In this document: positions 1 through 6,370 of the stretch, one piece after another
Layout of the letters: the number at the start of each line of letters is the position of its first letter
How positions within the stretch are numbered: the stretch's first letter is position 1
Source of the DNA: Pseudomonadales bacterium
Lineage (GTDB): Bacteria > Pseudomonadota > Gammaproteobacteria > Pseudomonadales > DT-91
Assembly: GCA_013215025.1 (NCBI GenBank)
Contig: JABSRR010000166.1
Span: forward strand, 1-7,267
DNA length: 7,267 nucleotides
Direction of reading: 5' to 3'
Made by a program: the position numbers and the translations under genes
Notes under the pieces: model-generated
What the model was told of the DNA's origin: nothing
The model's database searches: none
What the model saw: the letters and a program-made list of their open reading frames with translations, nothing else

Positions 1-762
1 CTAATCCCATTTTTTTCTTTACTTAGCAATAACGCTAATGCTGCTAATGTTGATAATGTTGATAATGTTGTTAAAGTTGAAATCACGAGCAAAAACCCGG
101 ACAACAGTCAGAGCCTGCTGCCCTCCAAGGCCCGCTACCATGCCAATATTAATGGTTTTGAACTAGTCGCAACACAGCAACTTCATCGCGATAAACAACA
201 ATGGCATGCAAACCAATCGATCATTAGCCTGTTGGGTACTATTGAAGATAGCGCACGATTCTCTATTAAAAATGGGGTGATTATCGATGCTGATTATCAA
301 CAATCACAGAACTTGCTGGGCGAAAATAAAAACTACCGTATACAATTTTCAAATGCTGGCACTTCTGCGGACGTTTTTCGCGGCAAAAAGTCCCCACGGC
401 ATTTTTCTGAACCTGACGGCCATCAACTGCACTCTGACCTTACCTTTCCGCTGGCGTTGAGAATGCAATGGCTGCAGTCGCCAATGCGAGAATCATCAAG
501 TTTTAAGGTGGTAAATCGCGCGAAGCAACTCACGCAGTTTAGCTTTAGGCGCAGTGGTTATGAAACCATTAGCACAGCAGCTGGACAATATCCGGCGCTG
601 AAATTAATCTACCAGGCCGCAGAGACAAACAGCTACCCTCAGGCAACGGTATGGCTGCTAACTGAGTATAATTATTTATTGGCTAAATTGTTGCTTAAGA
701 CATCCGCTCAAGAGCAGTATCAATTATCATTGATAGACTTTACTATTTCGAAATCTGAGTAA
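1..762 (+). CDS. DUF3108 domain envelope protein (5' end cut by window)
   Basis: Frame 1 is open from the first base to the TAA at 760-762, giving 253 visible residues without the true start. The first visible residues (LIPFFSLLSNNANA) look like the end of a Sec signal peptide with an Ala-x-Ala cleavage site, so only a short N-terminal piece is probably missing. The rest has the layout of DUF3108: an opening beta-rich stretch (ARYHANINGFELVATQQL), a Trp and 'GTIEDSARF' block, then 'DLTFPLALRMQWL', and a C-terminal block with 'AGQYPALKLIYQ' and 'ATVWLLTEYNYLLAKL'. DUF3108 proteins are predicted periplasmic or outer-membrane-associated beta-rich proteins of unknown biochemical role. In many gammaproteobacteria they sit directly downstream of purM-purN; whether that holds here lies outside the window. 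The gene converges on the Hpt gene across a 73-bp gap with no clear terminator. Family call fairly sure, function unknown. Confidence 0.8.
   Translation, partial: LIPFFSLLSNNANAANVDNVDNVVKVEITSKNPDNSQSLLPSKARYHANINGFELVATQQLHRDKQQWHANQSIISLLGTIEDSARFSIKNGVIIDADYQQSQNLLGENKNYRIQFSNAGTSADVFRGKKSPRHFSEPDGHQLHSDLTFPLALRMQWLQSPMRESSSFKVVNRAKQLTQFSFRRSGYETISTAAGQYPALKLIYQAAETNSYPQATVWLLTEYNYLLAKLLLKTSAQEQYQLSLIDFTISKSE
28..72 (+). repeat. Degenerate 9-bp tandem repeat inside the DUF3108 gene
   Basis: Five consecutive in-frame nonamers can be aligned: aataacgct, aatgctgct, aatgttgat, aatgttgat, aatgttgtt. The third and fourth are identical and the others diverge. They encode NNA-NAA-NVD-NVD-NVV across the predicted signal peptide cleavage region and the start of the mature protein. 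A 9-bp unit keeps the frame when copies are gained or lost, so this may be a length-variable linker. Confidence 0.7.
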
Positions 763-835
763 TATGGGTAGTCTGGCAAGGCTGAGTAGTCTTGGCGGCT
801 CATAGCGTCCGTTATTGTGACAGGATTTAAAGTGA

Positions 836-1162
836 CTAATTCGCCACTAAAAAGCCTGTGACCGCACGGTACTCTTGCTCTACCGCATCAATAATTTCAG
901 ACGCACCGCTCAAATTTGCTTGGTGACCCATATTTTCCAAGGTGAGGCAAAGTTCAGTGAGTTTATTTGCCGATAGATTCAAGGCAGAGCCTTTCAAGCC
1001 ATGCGCAGATTGTCTCAGCAATTCAGCATCCTGCTTGTCAACTGCCAACAGCATTTGTTCAATTTTGTTGGCTGAGTCTTTGACAAAGGTGTCAACCAAG
1101 GTCGAAAAGTCATCGCCCATGAGTTCCTTTAGCATGGCAATATTATTTTCATCGATGCACAT
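836..1162 (-). CDS. Hpt-domain histidine phosphotransfer protein (HptB-like)
   Basis: A 108-residue cytoplasmic protein made of a single Hpt four-helix bundle. The phospho-acceptor is His54 in the motif AHGLKGSALNLSA (residues 53-65), followed by the usual amphipathic helix (LTELCLTLENMG). Hpt proteins have no catalysis of their own; they carry phosphate from hybrid sensor kinases to receiver domains. As the last gene of a STAS / REC-PP2C-HATPase / Hpt cluster it matches HptB of Pseudomonas, which phosphorylates the receiver of HsbR; that partnership is inferred from gene order and domain content. An upstream ATG at 1204 would add 14 residues. I chose 1162 because AAGGA lies 8 nt before it on the coding strand, while 1204 has no Shine-Dalgarno and the extension (MNFSIHAYSIRTSF) does not look like Hpt sequence. 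With this start the gap to the preceding gene is 65 bp. No partner hybrid kinase is in the window. Confidence 0.88.
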   Translation of the reverse strand: MCIDENNIAMLKELMGDDFSTLVDTFVKDSANKIEQMLLAVDKQDAELLRQSAHGLKGSALNLSANKLTELCLTLENMGHQANLSGASEIIDAVEQEYRAVTGFLVAN

Positions 1163-1170
1163 AAAAGATG

Positions 1171-1175
1171 TCCTT
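1171..1175 (-). promoter_or_regulatory. Ribosome binding site deciding the Hpt start
   Basis: On the minus strand AAGGA is followed by an 8-nt spacer and the ATG at 1162. It supports the shorter Hpt protein rather than the start at 1204. Confidence 0.6.
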
Positions 1176-1227
1176 ATTGAATATGCATGGATTGAGAAAT
1201 TCATCGGTAGAATTAATGCTTATCAAT

Positions 1228-2946
1228 TTATGCAAAGAGCTCAATCGTGACTCTACTCCCTTGCTCTGAAAAAGCCATGCTATCACTTAATTTTTTGACC
1301 AACGATAGCCCTCTGCCACTCAACGGAGAACTTTGATCACTCAGGGCATCCACGCTGGAGTTTAAAAATGCTTCATAATCAAAGCCATCGCCGCTGTCTT
1401 TCACAGAAAGTCTAAAATAATGCTGACTCTCTGAAGACTGATAATCAACCGTAAATTCCACAAAGCCCTGTTTTAACTCTGATAAGCGCTTGGACTTTTC
1501 AGCCAAATATAACTGAAAGCCATTTTTCGATGATTTTAGCTTTGAATCTAATCGTAATACGCCATGATCCAATGCATTGACAAAAAGCTCAGATATAATG
1601 GTGTAAATATTATTCAGTTGTGACGACACCATGGGGGCATCATTTAGCATCGTTTGCATCAGCTGCGTGGGATCAGCATGGCGAAGCATTTCACCCTCAA
1701 GACGATAGCTAAAATTCCATCGCAGTGGCTTATAGGATGGCCGCTTTTGCATAAAAACCGGCTGATTAAAAAATTCATCTTGCGCAATCATTTCAACGGC
1801 AATCAGAGACAAATCATCAGAAAAAGCATCGCTTTGGGTAAACGCTTTGATGTCTGTAAAAATATAATCAACGATGCGCGAATGTTTTGATTGAGCCACG
1901 AAGTCAGTCAACGCCTTATTTAGTCTGTCAGTGCCGTACATCTCGCCTGCTCGTGATTCACTTTCTATCAAGCCATCTGAATAGGCGACCAATAAAGAGC
2001 CAACCGGCATTGCAAATATTTTGGTGGCATCACTGAATTTTTCATCACTGAGAATCCCCAGCGCAACATGCATTGACTGCAGCTGCTGTAATTCGTTGCG
2101 TTCACTATTAAATAAAGCGATATCGGGTAAGGCAGCATTAAACACCTCAACTGTATTGAGTTTAAAATCAAACTGTATCAACGCGGCGCAGCAAAACACC
2201 CCAACAGGTAAAATATCTTTTAATTTCGCATTAATTTCACGAGCGATAACACGGATTGAGAAACCTTTCGCTACCATAGAGTAAAAGGTTTGGGAAATTG
2301 GAATTGTGCCCACCGCTGCAGCAAGGCCATGACCGGTAAAGTCACCAAGCAATATACACAGATCGCCGGTTGGGTGCAGTGCAGCAAGCAATACATCGCC
2401 ATTAAACAGTGCGAGAGGTGACAGGTTATAATCAATATTTTTTGCTTCAAGCACGCCTTCATGTGCAATTTTATCGAAGGTTCGCTTCGCTACTTCCTGC
2501 TCTCGGATCAGGCGCTGGTTATTGTCATATATTTGGTCACGCTGAGATTGAAGCGTGTAGTGCATGTGCTGCATGCGCACGAAGGAGTCAATTTTGGCTT
2601 GCAGAATCACGCTGTGATAGGGTTTCGATAGAAAGTCGTCCCCGCCGGCTTCAATACATTTCGCTAAAGAGTCAGCATCATGTAAAGAAGTTAAGAAAAT
2701 AATAGGGATGAAATCATCCTGCATATTTTCTTTGATTTGTTTAGCCGCTTCAAAGCCATTCATTTTAGGCATAAGCGCATCTAATAAAATCAAATCAGGT
2801 TTTAAACGCTTGAAGTGCTCAACCGCTTCTAAACCATTGGTCGCCGTGTATGTAATATGTCCTTGCGAACGAATAATCGCCTGCAGTATAAATCGGTCGG
2901 TATCACTATCGTCAGCTATGAGTATTCGAAGTGATTCAGCAGGCAT
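1228..2946 (-). CDS. Response regulator with PP2C (SpoIIE-type) phosphatase and HATPase anti-sigma kinase domains, HsbR/CrsR-like
   Basis: A 572-residue, three-domain soluble regulator. Residues 5-125 are a receiver: acidic pair Asp12/Asp13, phospho-acceptor Asp56 (LILLDALMP), Thr86 and Lys108 (SKPY). Residues 126-160 look like a helical linker. Residues about 165-388 are a SpoIIE-type PP2C Ser/Thr phosphatase with metal-ligand motifs NGDV (Asp184), GDFTGHG (Asp202), SDGLIE (Asp324) and SDDLSL (Asp377/Asp378). Residues about 420-572 are a GHKL/RsbW-like ATPase with N box ELFVNALDHG (Glu453, Asn457), G1 box VKDSGDGF (Asp517) and G2 box GRGLSLV (544-550). All key residues are present, so both phosphatase and kinase look active. 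In HsbR and CrsR these opposed activities act on one STAS protein and are switched by receiver phosphorylation. That substrate is most likely encoded by the gene 24 bp upstream, and the likely phosphodonor by the downstream Hpt gene. A TAA lies two codons upstream in frame, so the ATG at 2946 is the earliest possible; its Shine-Dalgarno is weak, suggesting coupling to the STAS gene. Confidence 0.93.
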   Translation of the reverse strand: MPAESLRILIADDSDTDRFILQAIIRSQGHITYTATNGLEAVEHFKRLKPDLILLDALMPKMNGFEAAKQIKENMQDDFIPIIFLTSLHDADSLAKCIEAGGDDFLSKPYHSVILQAKIDSFVRMQHMHYTLQSQRDQIYDNNQRLIREQEVAKRTFDKIAHEGVLEAKNIDYNLSPLALFNGDVLLAALHPTGDLCILLGDFTGHGLAAAVGTIPISQTFYSMVAKGFSIRVIAREINAKLKDILPVGVFCCAALIQFDFKLNTVEVFNAALPDIALFNSERNELQQLQSMHVALGILSDEKFSDATKIFAMPVGSLLVAYSDGLIESESRAGEMYGTDRLNKALTDFVAQSKHSRIVDYIFTDIKAFTQSDAFSDDLSLIAVEMIAQDEFFNQPVFMQKRPSYKPLRWNFSYRLEGEMLRHADPTQLMQTMLNDAPMVSSQLNNIYTIISELFVNALDHGVLRLDSKLKSSKNGFQLYLAEKSKRLSELKQGFVEFTVDYQSSESQHYFRLSVKDSGDGFDYEAFLNSSVDALSDQSSPLSGRGLSLVKKLSDSMAFSEQGSRVTIELFA

Positions 2947-2970
2947 GTGTTACGGTGTAATAAATGTTAA

Positions 2971-3276
2971 CTATTGAATATCAAAGAGCTGTTCGAAGTT
3001 GGAAATGGTTAGAATTTTTCGAACATCCTCATTCGCATTGATAATAAGTATTTTGGCGTGATCACCGCCTGCAAAGTCCCTAAGAAGCAGTAACATGCCT
3101 AAGGCTGAGCTGTCTAAATAGCTGGTTGAGCGCATATCAATGGTAAATTGCTCTGGCATAGACTCAACGTTCTCGTAAGCCGCACAGAATTCTTGGTGGG
3201 AACTGAAGTCGAAACGACCTTCAACGGAAATGACAAGCTCTGAGGTGTCATGAGAAAATTTTGACTGAATTGTCAT
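2971..3276 (-). CDS. STAS-domain anti-sigma factor antagonist (HsbA/CrsA/RsbV-like)
   Basis: A 101-residue single STAS domain. It opens with a beta strand pair (ELVISVEGRFDF, residues 13-24), then the diagnostic YLDSSALGMLLLL (53-65), in which Ser56 after Asp55 is the site phosphorylated in RsbV/SpoIIAA-type proteins, and ends with the usual ILTISNFEQLFDI helix. The unphosphorylated form of such proteins captures a partner (anti-sigma factor, sigma-binding protein or enzyme); phosphorylation by a GHKL kinase releases it and PP2C dephosphorylation resets it. Both enzymes are encoded as one protein by the next gene, 24 bp downstream. The frame also holds an ATG at 3327, but I chose 3276. AGGAG stands 5 nt before 3276, the extra 17 residues (MRFYSHHLKWRKFLGVF) lie outside the STAS fold, and 3327 falls in the predicted promoter. 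In Pseudomonas the homologue binds FlgM and HsbD; the target here is unknown. Confidence 0.9.
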   Translation of the reverse strand: MTIQSKFSHDTSELVISVEGRFDFSSHQEFCAAYENVESMPEQFTIDMRSTSYLDSSALGMLLLLRDFAGGDHAKILIINANEDVRKILTISNFEQLFDIQ

Positions 3277-3281
3277 GAAAA

Positions 3282-3286
3282 CTCCT
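3282..3286 (-). promoter_or_regulatory. Ribosome binding site deciding the STAS gene start
   Basis: On the minus strand AGGAG is followed by TTTTC and then the ATG at 3276, a near-ideal Shine-Dalgarno. The alternative ATG at 3327 has nothing comparable. Confidence 0.75.
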
Positions 3287-3299
3287 AGAAATTTACGCC

Positions 3300-3327
3300 A
3301 TTTTAGATGATGCGAGTAAAATCTCAA
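3300..3327 (-). promoter_or_regulatory. Predicted sigma70-type promoter of the STAS-phosphatase-Hpt operon
   Basis: Read on the minus strand, TTGAGA (3327-3322), a 16-bp spacer and TAAAAT (3305-3300) form a reasonable -35/-10 pair. Transcription would start near 3293, leaving a short leader of about 17 nt that holds the AGGAG site. No better promoter was seen in the gaps between the three genes, so this probably drives all of them. Confidence 0.5.
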
Positions 3328-3363
3328 TAGAAATTAATTGAACGGAATGTTGCCCGGTTGAAT

Positions 3364-3379
3364 GGCAATAGCTATAGCC
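3364..3379. promoter_or_regulatory. Near-palindrome in the divergent intergenic region, possible operator
   Basis: GGCAATAGCTATAGCC is a 16-bp inverted repeat with a perfect ATAGCTAT core and one mismatched pair (A/A) before the GGC/GCC ends. It lies between the two divergent promoters, about 37 bp upstream of the minus-strand -35 and about 55 bp upstream of the plus-strand -35. The size and symmetry suit a dimeric regulator, but no regulator is encoded beside it, so the role is a guess. Confidence 0.35.
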
Positions 3380-3434
3380 GAAACAGTAAAACATTAATTG
3401 ATATTAAGACTCGGGGCATTTCTGTATTAAAATC

Positions 3435-3463
3435 TTGGCATCGCTACGTATAAGAACGATAAT
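3435..3463 (+). promoter_or_regulatory. Predicted sigma70-type promoter of the monooxygenase gene
   Basis: TTGGCA (3435-3440), a 17-bp spacer and GATAAT (3458-3463) match the sigma70 consensus closely with ideal spacing. Transcription would start near 3470, giving a leader of about 33 nt. Confidence 0.65.
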
Positions 3464-3491
3464 GGATCATCAATAATTTAAATAATTCTTT

Positions 3492-3496
3492 AGGAG
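3492..3496 (+). promoter_or_regulatory. Strong ribosome binding site of the monooxygenase gene
   Basis: AGGAG with a 6-nt spacer (TTAATT) before the ATG at 3503. Together with the promoter upstream it fixes this start. Confidence 0.75.
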
Positions 3497-3502
3497 TTAA
3501 TT

Positions 3503-4696
3503 ATGTCTGATATTCAGAGCGCATTGGCACAAGAGCTGATTGCTAAGGCAAGAGCACTGGTGCCAACTATACGTGAGCGCGCGCAGGACGCTGAAGACAA
3601 CAGCCACATCCATGATGAGACCATGCAAGCAGTGGTTGAAGCTGGTTTATTGAGAGTTTTACAGTCGAAGGATTACGGTGGCTACCAACTCTCACCTGAA
3701 GTATTTTATGAAATTCAGAGCATTTTAGCTGAAGGTGATATGTCAGTTGCTTGGCTATACGGTGTTTTGGGTGTACATCCATGGCAGATCGCTTTATTCG
3801 ATAAAGATGCGCAAGATGAAATCTATGGCGAAAATGGCGCTAAAGCAGACACTATTGTTGCTTCGACATATATGCCAACCGGCATCGCAACGCCAGTCGA
3901 GGGCGGCTTTAGCTTATCAGGTCGCTGGGGCTTTTCATCAGGCTCGAAACATGCCGAATGGATCATTTTAGGCTGTATTGTTCCAAAAGCTGAAGGTGAA
4001 CCACCCTTCCCACCCGATATGCGTAACATCATCATTCATAAAGATGACTACCAGATTATCGAAAATTGGGATGTGCTAGGCCTTAAAGCGACTGGCTCGC
4101 ATGATATTGTCGTTAAAGACGCATTTATTCCAACACGTCGCGTTTTTGCTGTTGGCACGCCAGTTGGTCATTTTCCAGGAAATCAAATTAACGATGCAGC
4201 GTTGTTTAAAGTTAACTTTGGCCAAATTTTCCCTCGTGCGGTTGCTTATGCATCGGTTGGCTGTCTGCAATCTGCCATTGATGCTGCGCAAGAATATGCC
4301 AGTAAAGTGAGTCCAAATACTGGCGCTGCGCGCGGTGACCTCCCTGAAGTTCAGGCGGCATTCTCTGCAGCCGTGCATGAAGTTGAGGTGCAAAAATTAA
4401 TCATGCGTGCAACGGTGGCCGAATGGATGGAATATGCTGAAAAAGGCGAAGAAATGCCGCTTGATCGTAGATCGTACCGACGTTACCAGCAGGCTCAAAT
4501 CGTTGATAAATGTTTAAATGCTACGGTTGATTTATTTAAACAGCTAGGCGGTGATGCCGTTCGCCGTGGCGTGATTACGAAAGCAATCAGTGACCTTGAA
4601 ACGGCACGTTGCCATGTTGCGAATATGTCGTTCAAACAGGCTATGAACTTTGGTGGTGTCGCGAATGGTCGCCCTCAAAAAGAGTTCTTTTTATAA
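3503..4696 (+). CDS. Acyl-CoA dehydrogenase-fold flavin-dependent monooxygenase, oxygenase component (HsaA/HpaH-like)
   Basis: A 397-residue soluble protein of the acyl-CoA dehydrogenase fold, closest by eye to class D two-component flavin hydroxylases such as HsaA (3-HSA hydroxylase of steroid degradation) and C2-type 4-hydroxyphenylacetate hydroxylase. The N-terminal helical domain carries IRERAQDAEDNSHIHDET (23-40) and YGGYQLSP (58-65). The central beta domain has the flavin-site-like GRWGFSSGSKHAEW (140-153) and GLKATGSHDIVV (193-204). The C-terminal helical domain ends with SDLETARCHVAN (363-374). These positions align with recalled HsaA sequence, and the length is right for the family (about 390-400). 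Such enzymes use reduced FMN or FAD from a separate reductase to hydroxylate phenolic rings. No reductase or ring-cleavage gene is adjacent, so the substrate cannot be named. A desulfurization-type (DszC-like) or other acyl-CoA-dehydrogenase-like monooxygenase is the alternative. The gene has its own promoter and a terminator directly after it, so it is probably monocistronic. Confidence 0.82.
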   Translation: MSDIQSALAQELIAKARALVPTIRERAQDAEDNSHIHDETMQAVVEAGLLRVLQSKDYGGYQLSPEVFYEIQSILAEGDMSVAWLYGVLGVHPWQIALFDKDAQDEIYGENGAKADTIVASTYMPTGIATPVEGGFSLSGRWGFSSGSKHAEWIILGCIVPKAEGEPPFPPDMRNIIIHKDDYQIIENWDVLGLKATGSHDIVVKDAFIPTRRVFAVGTPVGHFPGNQINDAALFKVNFGQIFPRAVAYASVGCLQSAIDAAQEYASKVSPNTGAARGDLPEVQAAFSAAVHEVEVQKLIMRATVAEWMEYAEKGEEMPLDRRSYRRYQQAQIVDKCLNATVDLFKQLGGDAVRRGVITKAISDLETARCHVANMSFKQAMNFGGVANGRPQKEFFL

Positions 4697-4770
4697 ACGA
4701 CGAATTTACTTCCCCCCCTCTACTTCTGCTGTTAACTAGTACCTTCGCAGTTGCAGATCAGCAGTAGATC

Positions 4771-4796
4771 AAAAGCCGGCGAACGCCGGCTTTTTT
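4771..4796 (+). terminator. Rho-independent terminator, possibly bidirectional
   Basis: GCCGGC (4775-4780), a GAAC tetraloop and GCCGGC (4785-4790), followed by six T (4791-4796). Four A before the stem pair with the T run. It ends the plus-strand monooxygenase transcript. On the other strand the stem is followed by only four T, so it may also stop, less efficiently, the permease transcript arriving from the right. Confidence 0.92.
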
Positions 4797-4830
4797 GTGT
4801 CTATGATTCAACCAAGCTAGGTATTTTTCA

Positions 4831-6360
4831 CTAGGCATCTTGAATGTGCAGGTGCTTTGCTGCATAAGCAATTAACAGCAAAACTGGGATGCAAAGCGAG
4901 CCTGTAAAGATAAAGAAAAAGCTATAGCCAATACTCTCTACAATAGCGCCTGAATAGCCACCTAAAAGTTTAGGCAATAAGGTCATTAGCGAGCTAAATA
5001 TGGAGTACTGCATAGCTGTAAAGCGTAAGTTAACTAAGCTGGACAGAAACGCAATAAAGGCAGTTGTCGCTAAGCCCCCTGCTAAATTATCCATAGCAAT
5101 CACAGTGTAAAGCAATGGCAATTTAGCGGGGAAATACACTAAGGTGATAAAACAGATATTGGTTAACATAACCAAAATTGCCGACCAGAACAGCAAAGCT
5201 ATCACGCCGAATCGCAGCACACATATGCCGCCAATAAAACCGCCGACAATCGTCATCAAGGGGCCAAAGACTTTTACAGCAGTCGCTATTTGGGTTTTAT
5301 CAAAGCCCATGTCGAGATAGAAAATATTAGCTATTACGCCAAGAACAATGTCGGATGCACGAAACAAACCGATTAAAAGTAAAATCAGAATCGCTAATTT
5401 TCGTCCGTGGCTGTGAAAAAAGTCCACGATGGGTTCAATATAACCGCTAACAAAAAATTCTCGCGGCATGAAACCAGACAGTATTAACAAGCGCGCGCAC
5501 AAATAGGCAGCCAATGCGGCCATTAGTAGTTGTGATAAGGTCAGCAAGGCGGCCAATAAAATACTATCTACATCCAAGATATGGTGAATTAAAGCCCCTA
5601 CTCTATAGCTAACAATAAACACTAAAACCATAGCGACAAAAGCAAGAAATATGCGCAGATATTGGCCGATATCAGCCTGCAAATCTTGCTTTTCATCAGC
5701 TAGCGGAATTGGCTCACGCATAAATATTGCAGTGACGACGCCGACCAGCATACATGCCGCAATGCAGGCATAGGCATTGCGCCAGGCTGAATAGACATAT
5801 TCATCGGCGCTGCCAGCAAATAACGCCGCCAAGTACAAGGTGCCAGCGCCAGCAACTATCATACCGAGACGATAGCCTGCGGTGTAACTTGCCGATAGTA
5901 AACCCTGCATGCGCTTTGGTGCCGACTCGATTCGATAAGCATCAATCACAATATCTTGTGTTGCTGAGCTGAAGCCCAGCAATACTGCAGCAAAAGCCAT
6001 GAAGACTAATTGATTAGGCGCAGTGGGATTAGTCGAGGCCATCCAAAGTATGGCGATAATAATCATGCATTGCGAGAATAATAGCCATGAGCGTCGCTGT
6101 CCTAGTCGATATATAATTGGCAACGGCAAACCGTCAACTATTGGAGCCCAAATAAACTTAAATGAATATGCCAGCGCTGCCCATGAGAACACTGTGACAG
6201 ATGACTTGCTAATACCTGCTTCTCTTAGCCAAATTGACAGGGAAGAAAATATAAGCAGTAACGGCAAGCCAGCTGAAAAGCCAAGCAAGCCGAGAATCCA
6301 AACATTTTTGTTATAAATGACAGCGCATAGAGAGGCTGAATCTGTCTGTCTGGCATGCAT
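4831..6360 (-). CDS. AmpG-like MFS permease
   Basis: A 509-residue polytopic inner-membrane protein. The N-terminal half matches AmpG-type major facilitator permeases: WILGLLGFSAGLPLLL (21-36), SFKFIWAPIVDGLPLP (66-81), LGQRRSWLL (86-94), the signature SSATQDIVIDAYRIE (131-145) and GYRLGMIVAG (162-171). The C-terminal half has DNLAGGLATTAFIAFLSSL (424-442) and FTAMQYSIFSSL (447-458), which also correspond to AmpG. AmpG imports anhydro-muropeptides from the periplasm for cell-wall recycling and, in some species, for AmpC induction; that substrate is inferred. Between the halves, residues about 235-292 hold two additional hydrophobic segments, so 14 rather than 12 membrane spans are likely. The ATG at 6360 lies 10 bp after the upstream stop and has no clear Shine-Dalgarno, pointing to translational coupling. 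A more distant AmpG-like paralogue with another substrate is possible because no recycling gene is nearby. Confidence 0.87.
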   Translation of the reverse strand: MHARQTDSASLCAVIYNKNVWILGLLGFSAGLPLLLIFSSLSIWLREAGISKSSVTVFSWAALAYSFKFIWAPIVDGLPLPIIYRLGQRRSWLLFSQCMIIIAILWMASTNPTAPNQLVFMAFAAVLLGFSSATQDIVIDAYRIESAPKRMQGLLSASYTAGYRLGMIVAGAGTLYLAALFAGSADEYVYSAWRNAYACIAACMLVGVVTAIFMREPIPLADEKQDLQADIGQYLRIFLAFVAMVLVFIVSYRVGALIHHILDVDSILLAALLTLSQLLMAALAAYLCARLLILSGFMPREFFVSGYIEPIVDFFHSHGRKLAILILLLIGLFRASDIVLGVIANIFYLDMGFDKTQIATAVKVFGPLMTIVGGFIGGICVLRFGVIALLFWSAILVMLTNICFITLVYFPAKLPLLYTVIAMDNLAGGLATTAFIAFLSSLVNLRFTAMQYSIFSSLMTLLPKLLGGYSGAIVESIGYSFFFIFTGSLCIPVLLLIAYAAKHLHIQDA

Positions 6361-6370
6361 AGTGACGAGA

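Noticed and set aside
768..800. Imperfect direct repeat GTAGTCTGGCAAGGCT / GTAGTCTTGGCGGCT and a weak CAAG/CTTG hairpin after the DUF3108 stop
   Set aside because: The stem is only four pairs and no T run follows on either strand, so it is not a convincing terminator; the repeat is short and single.
1163..1204. Longer Hpt protein starting at ATG 1204
   Set aside because: No Shine-Dalgarno before it, and the extension is unlike Hpt domains; the ATG at 1162 has AAGGA at good spacing.
942..2977. Plus-strand open frames opposite the partner-switch operon
   Set aside because: They lie antisense to well-supported domains, have no family resemblance and no ribosome sites; they are shadows.
3277..3327. 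Longer STAS protein starting at ATG 3327
   Set aside because: The extension lies across the predicted promoter and outside the STAS fold; the ATG at 3276 has a near-ideal AGGAG.
3567..4393. Minus-strand and shifted frames inside the monooxygenase gene
   Set aside because: The main frame matches a known fold over its full length; these frames show no domain features.
4712..4768. CTGCTG / CAGCAG pairing and a C-run upstream of the terminator
   Set aside because: The arms are short with a long loop; the strong GC hairpin at 4771-4796 explains termination without it.
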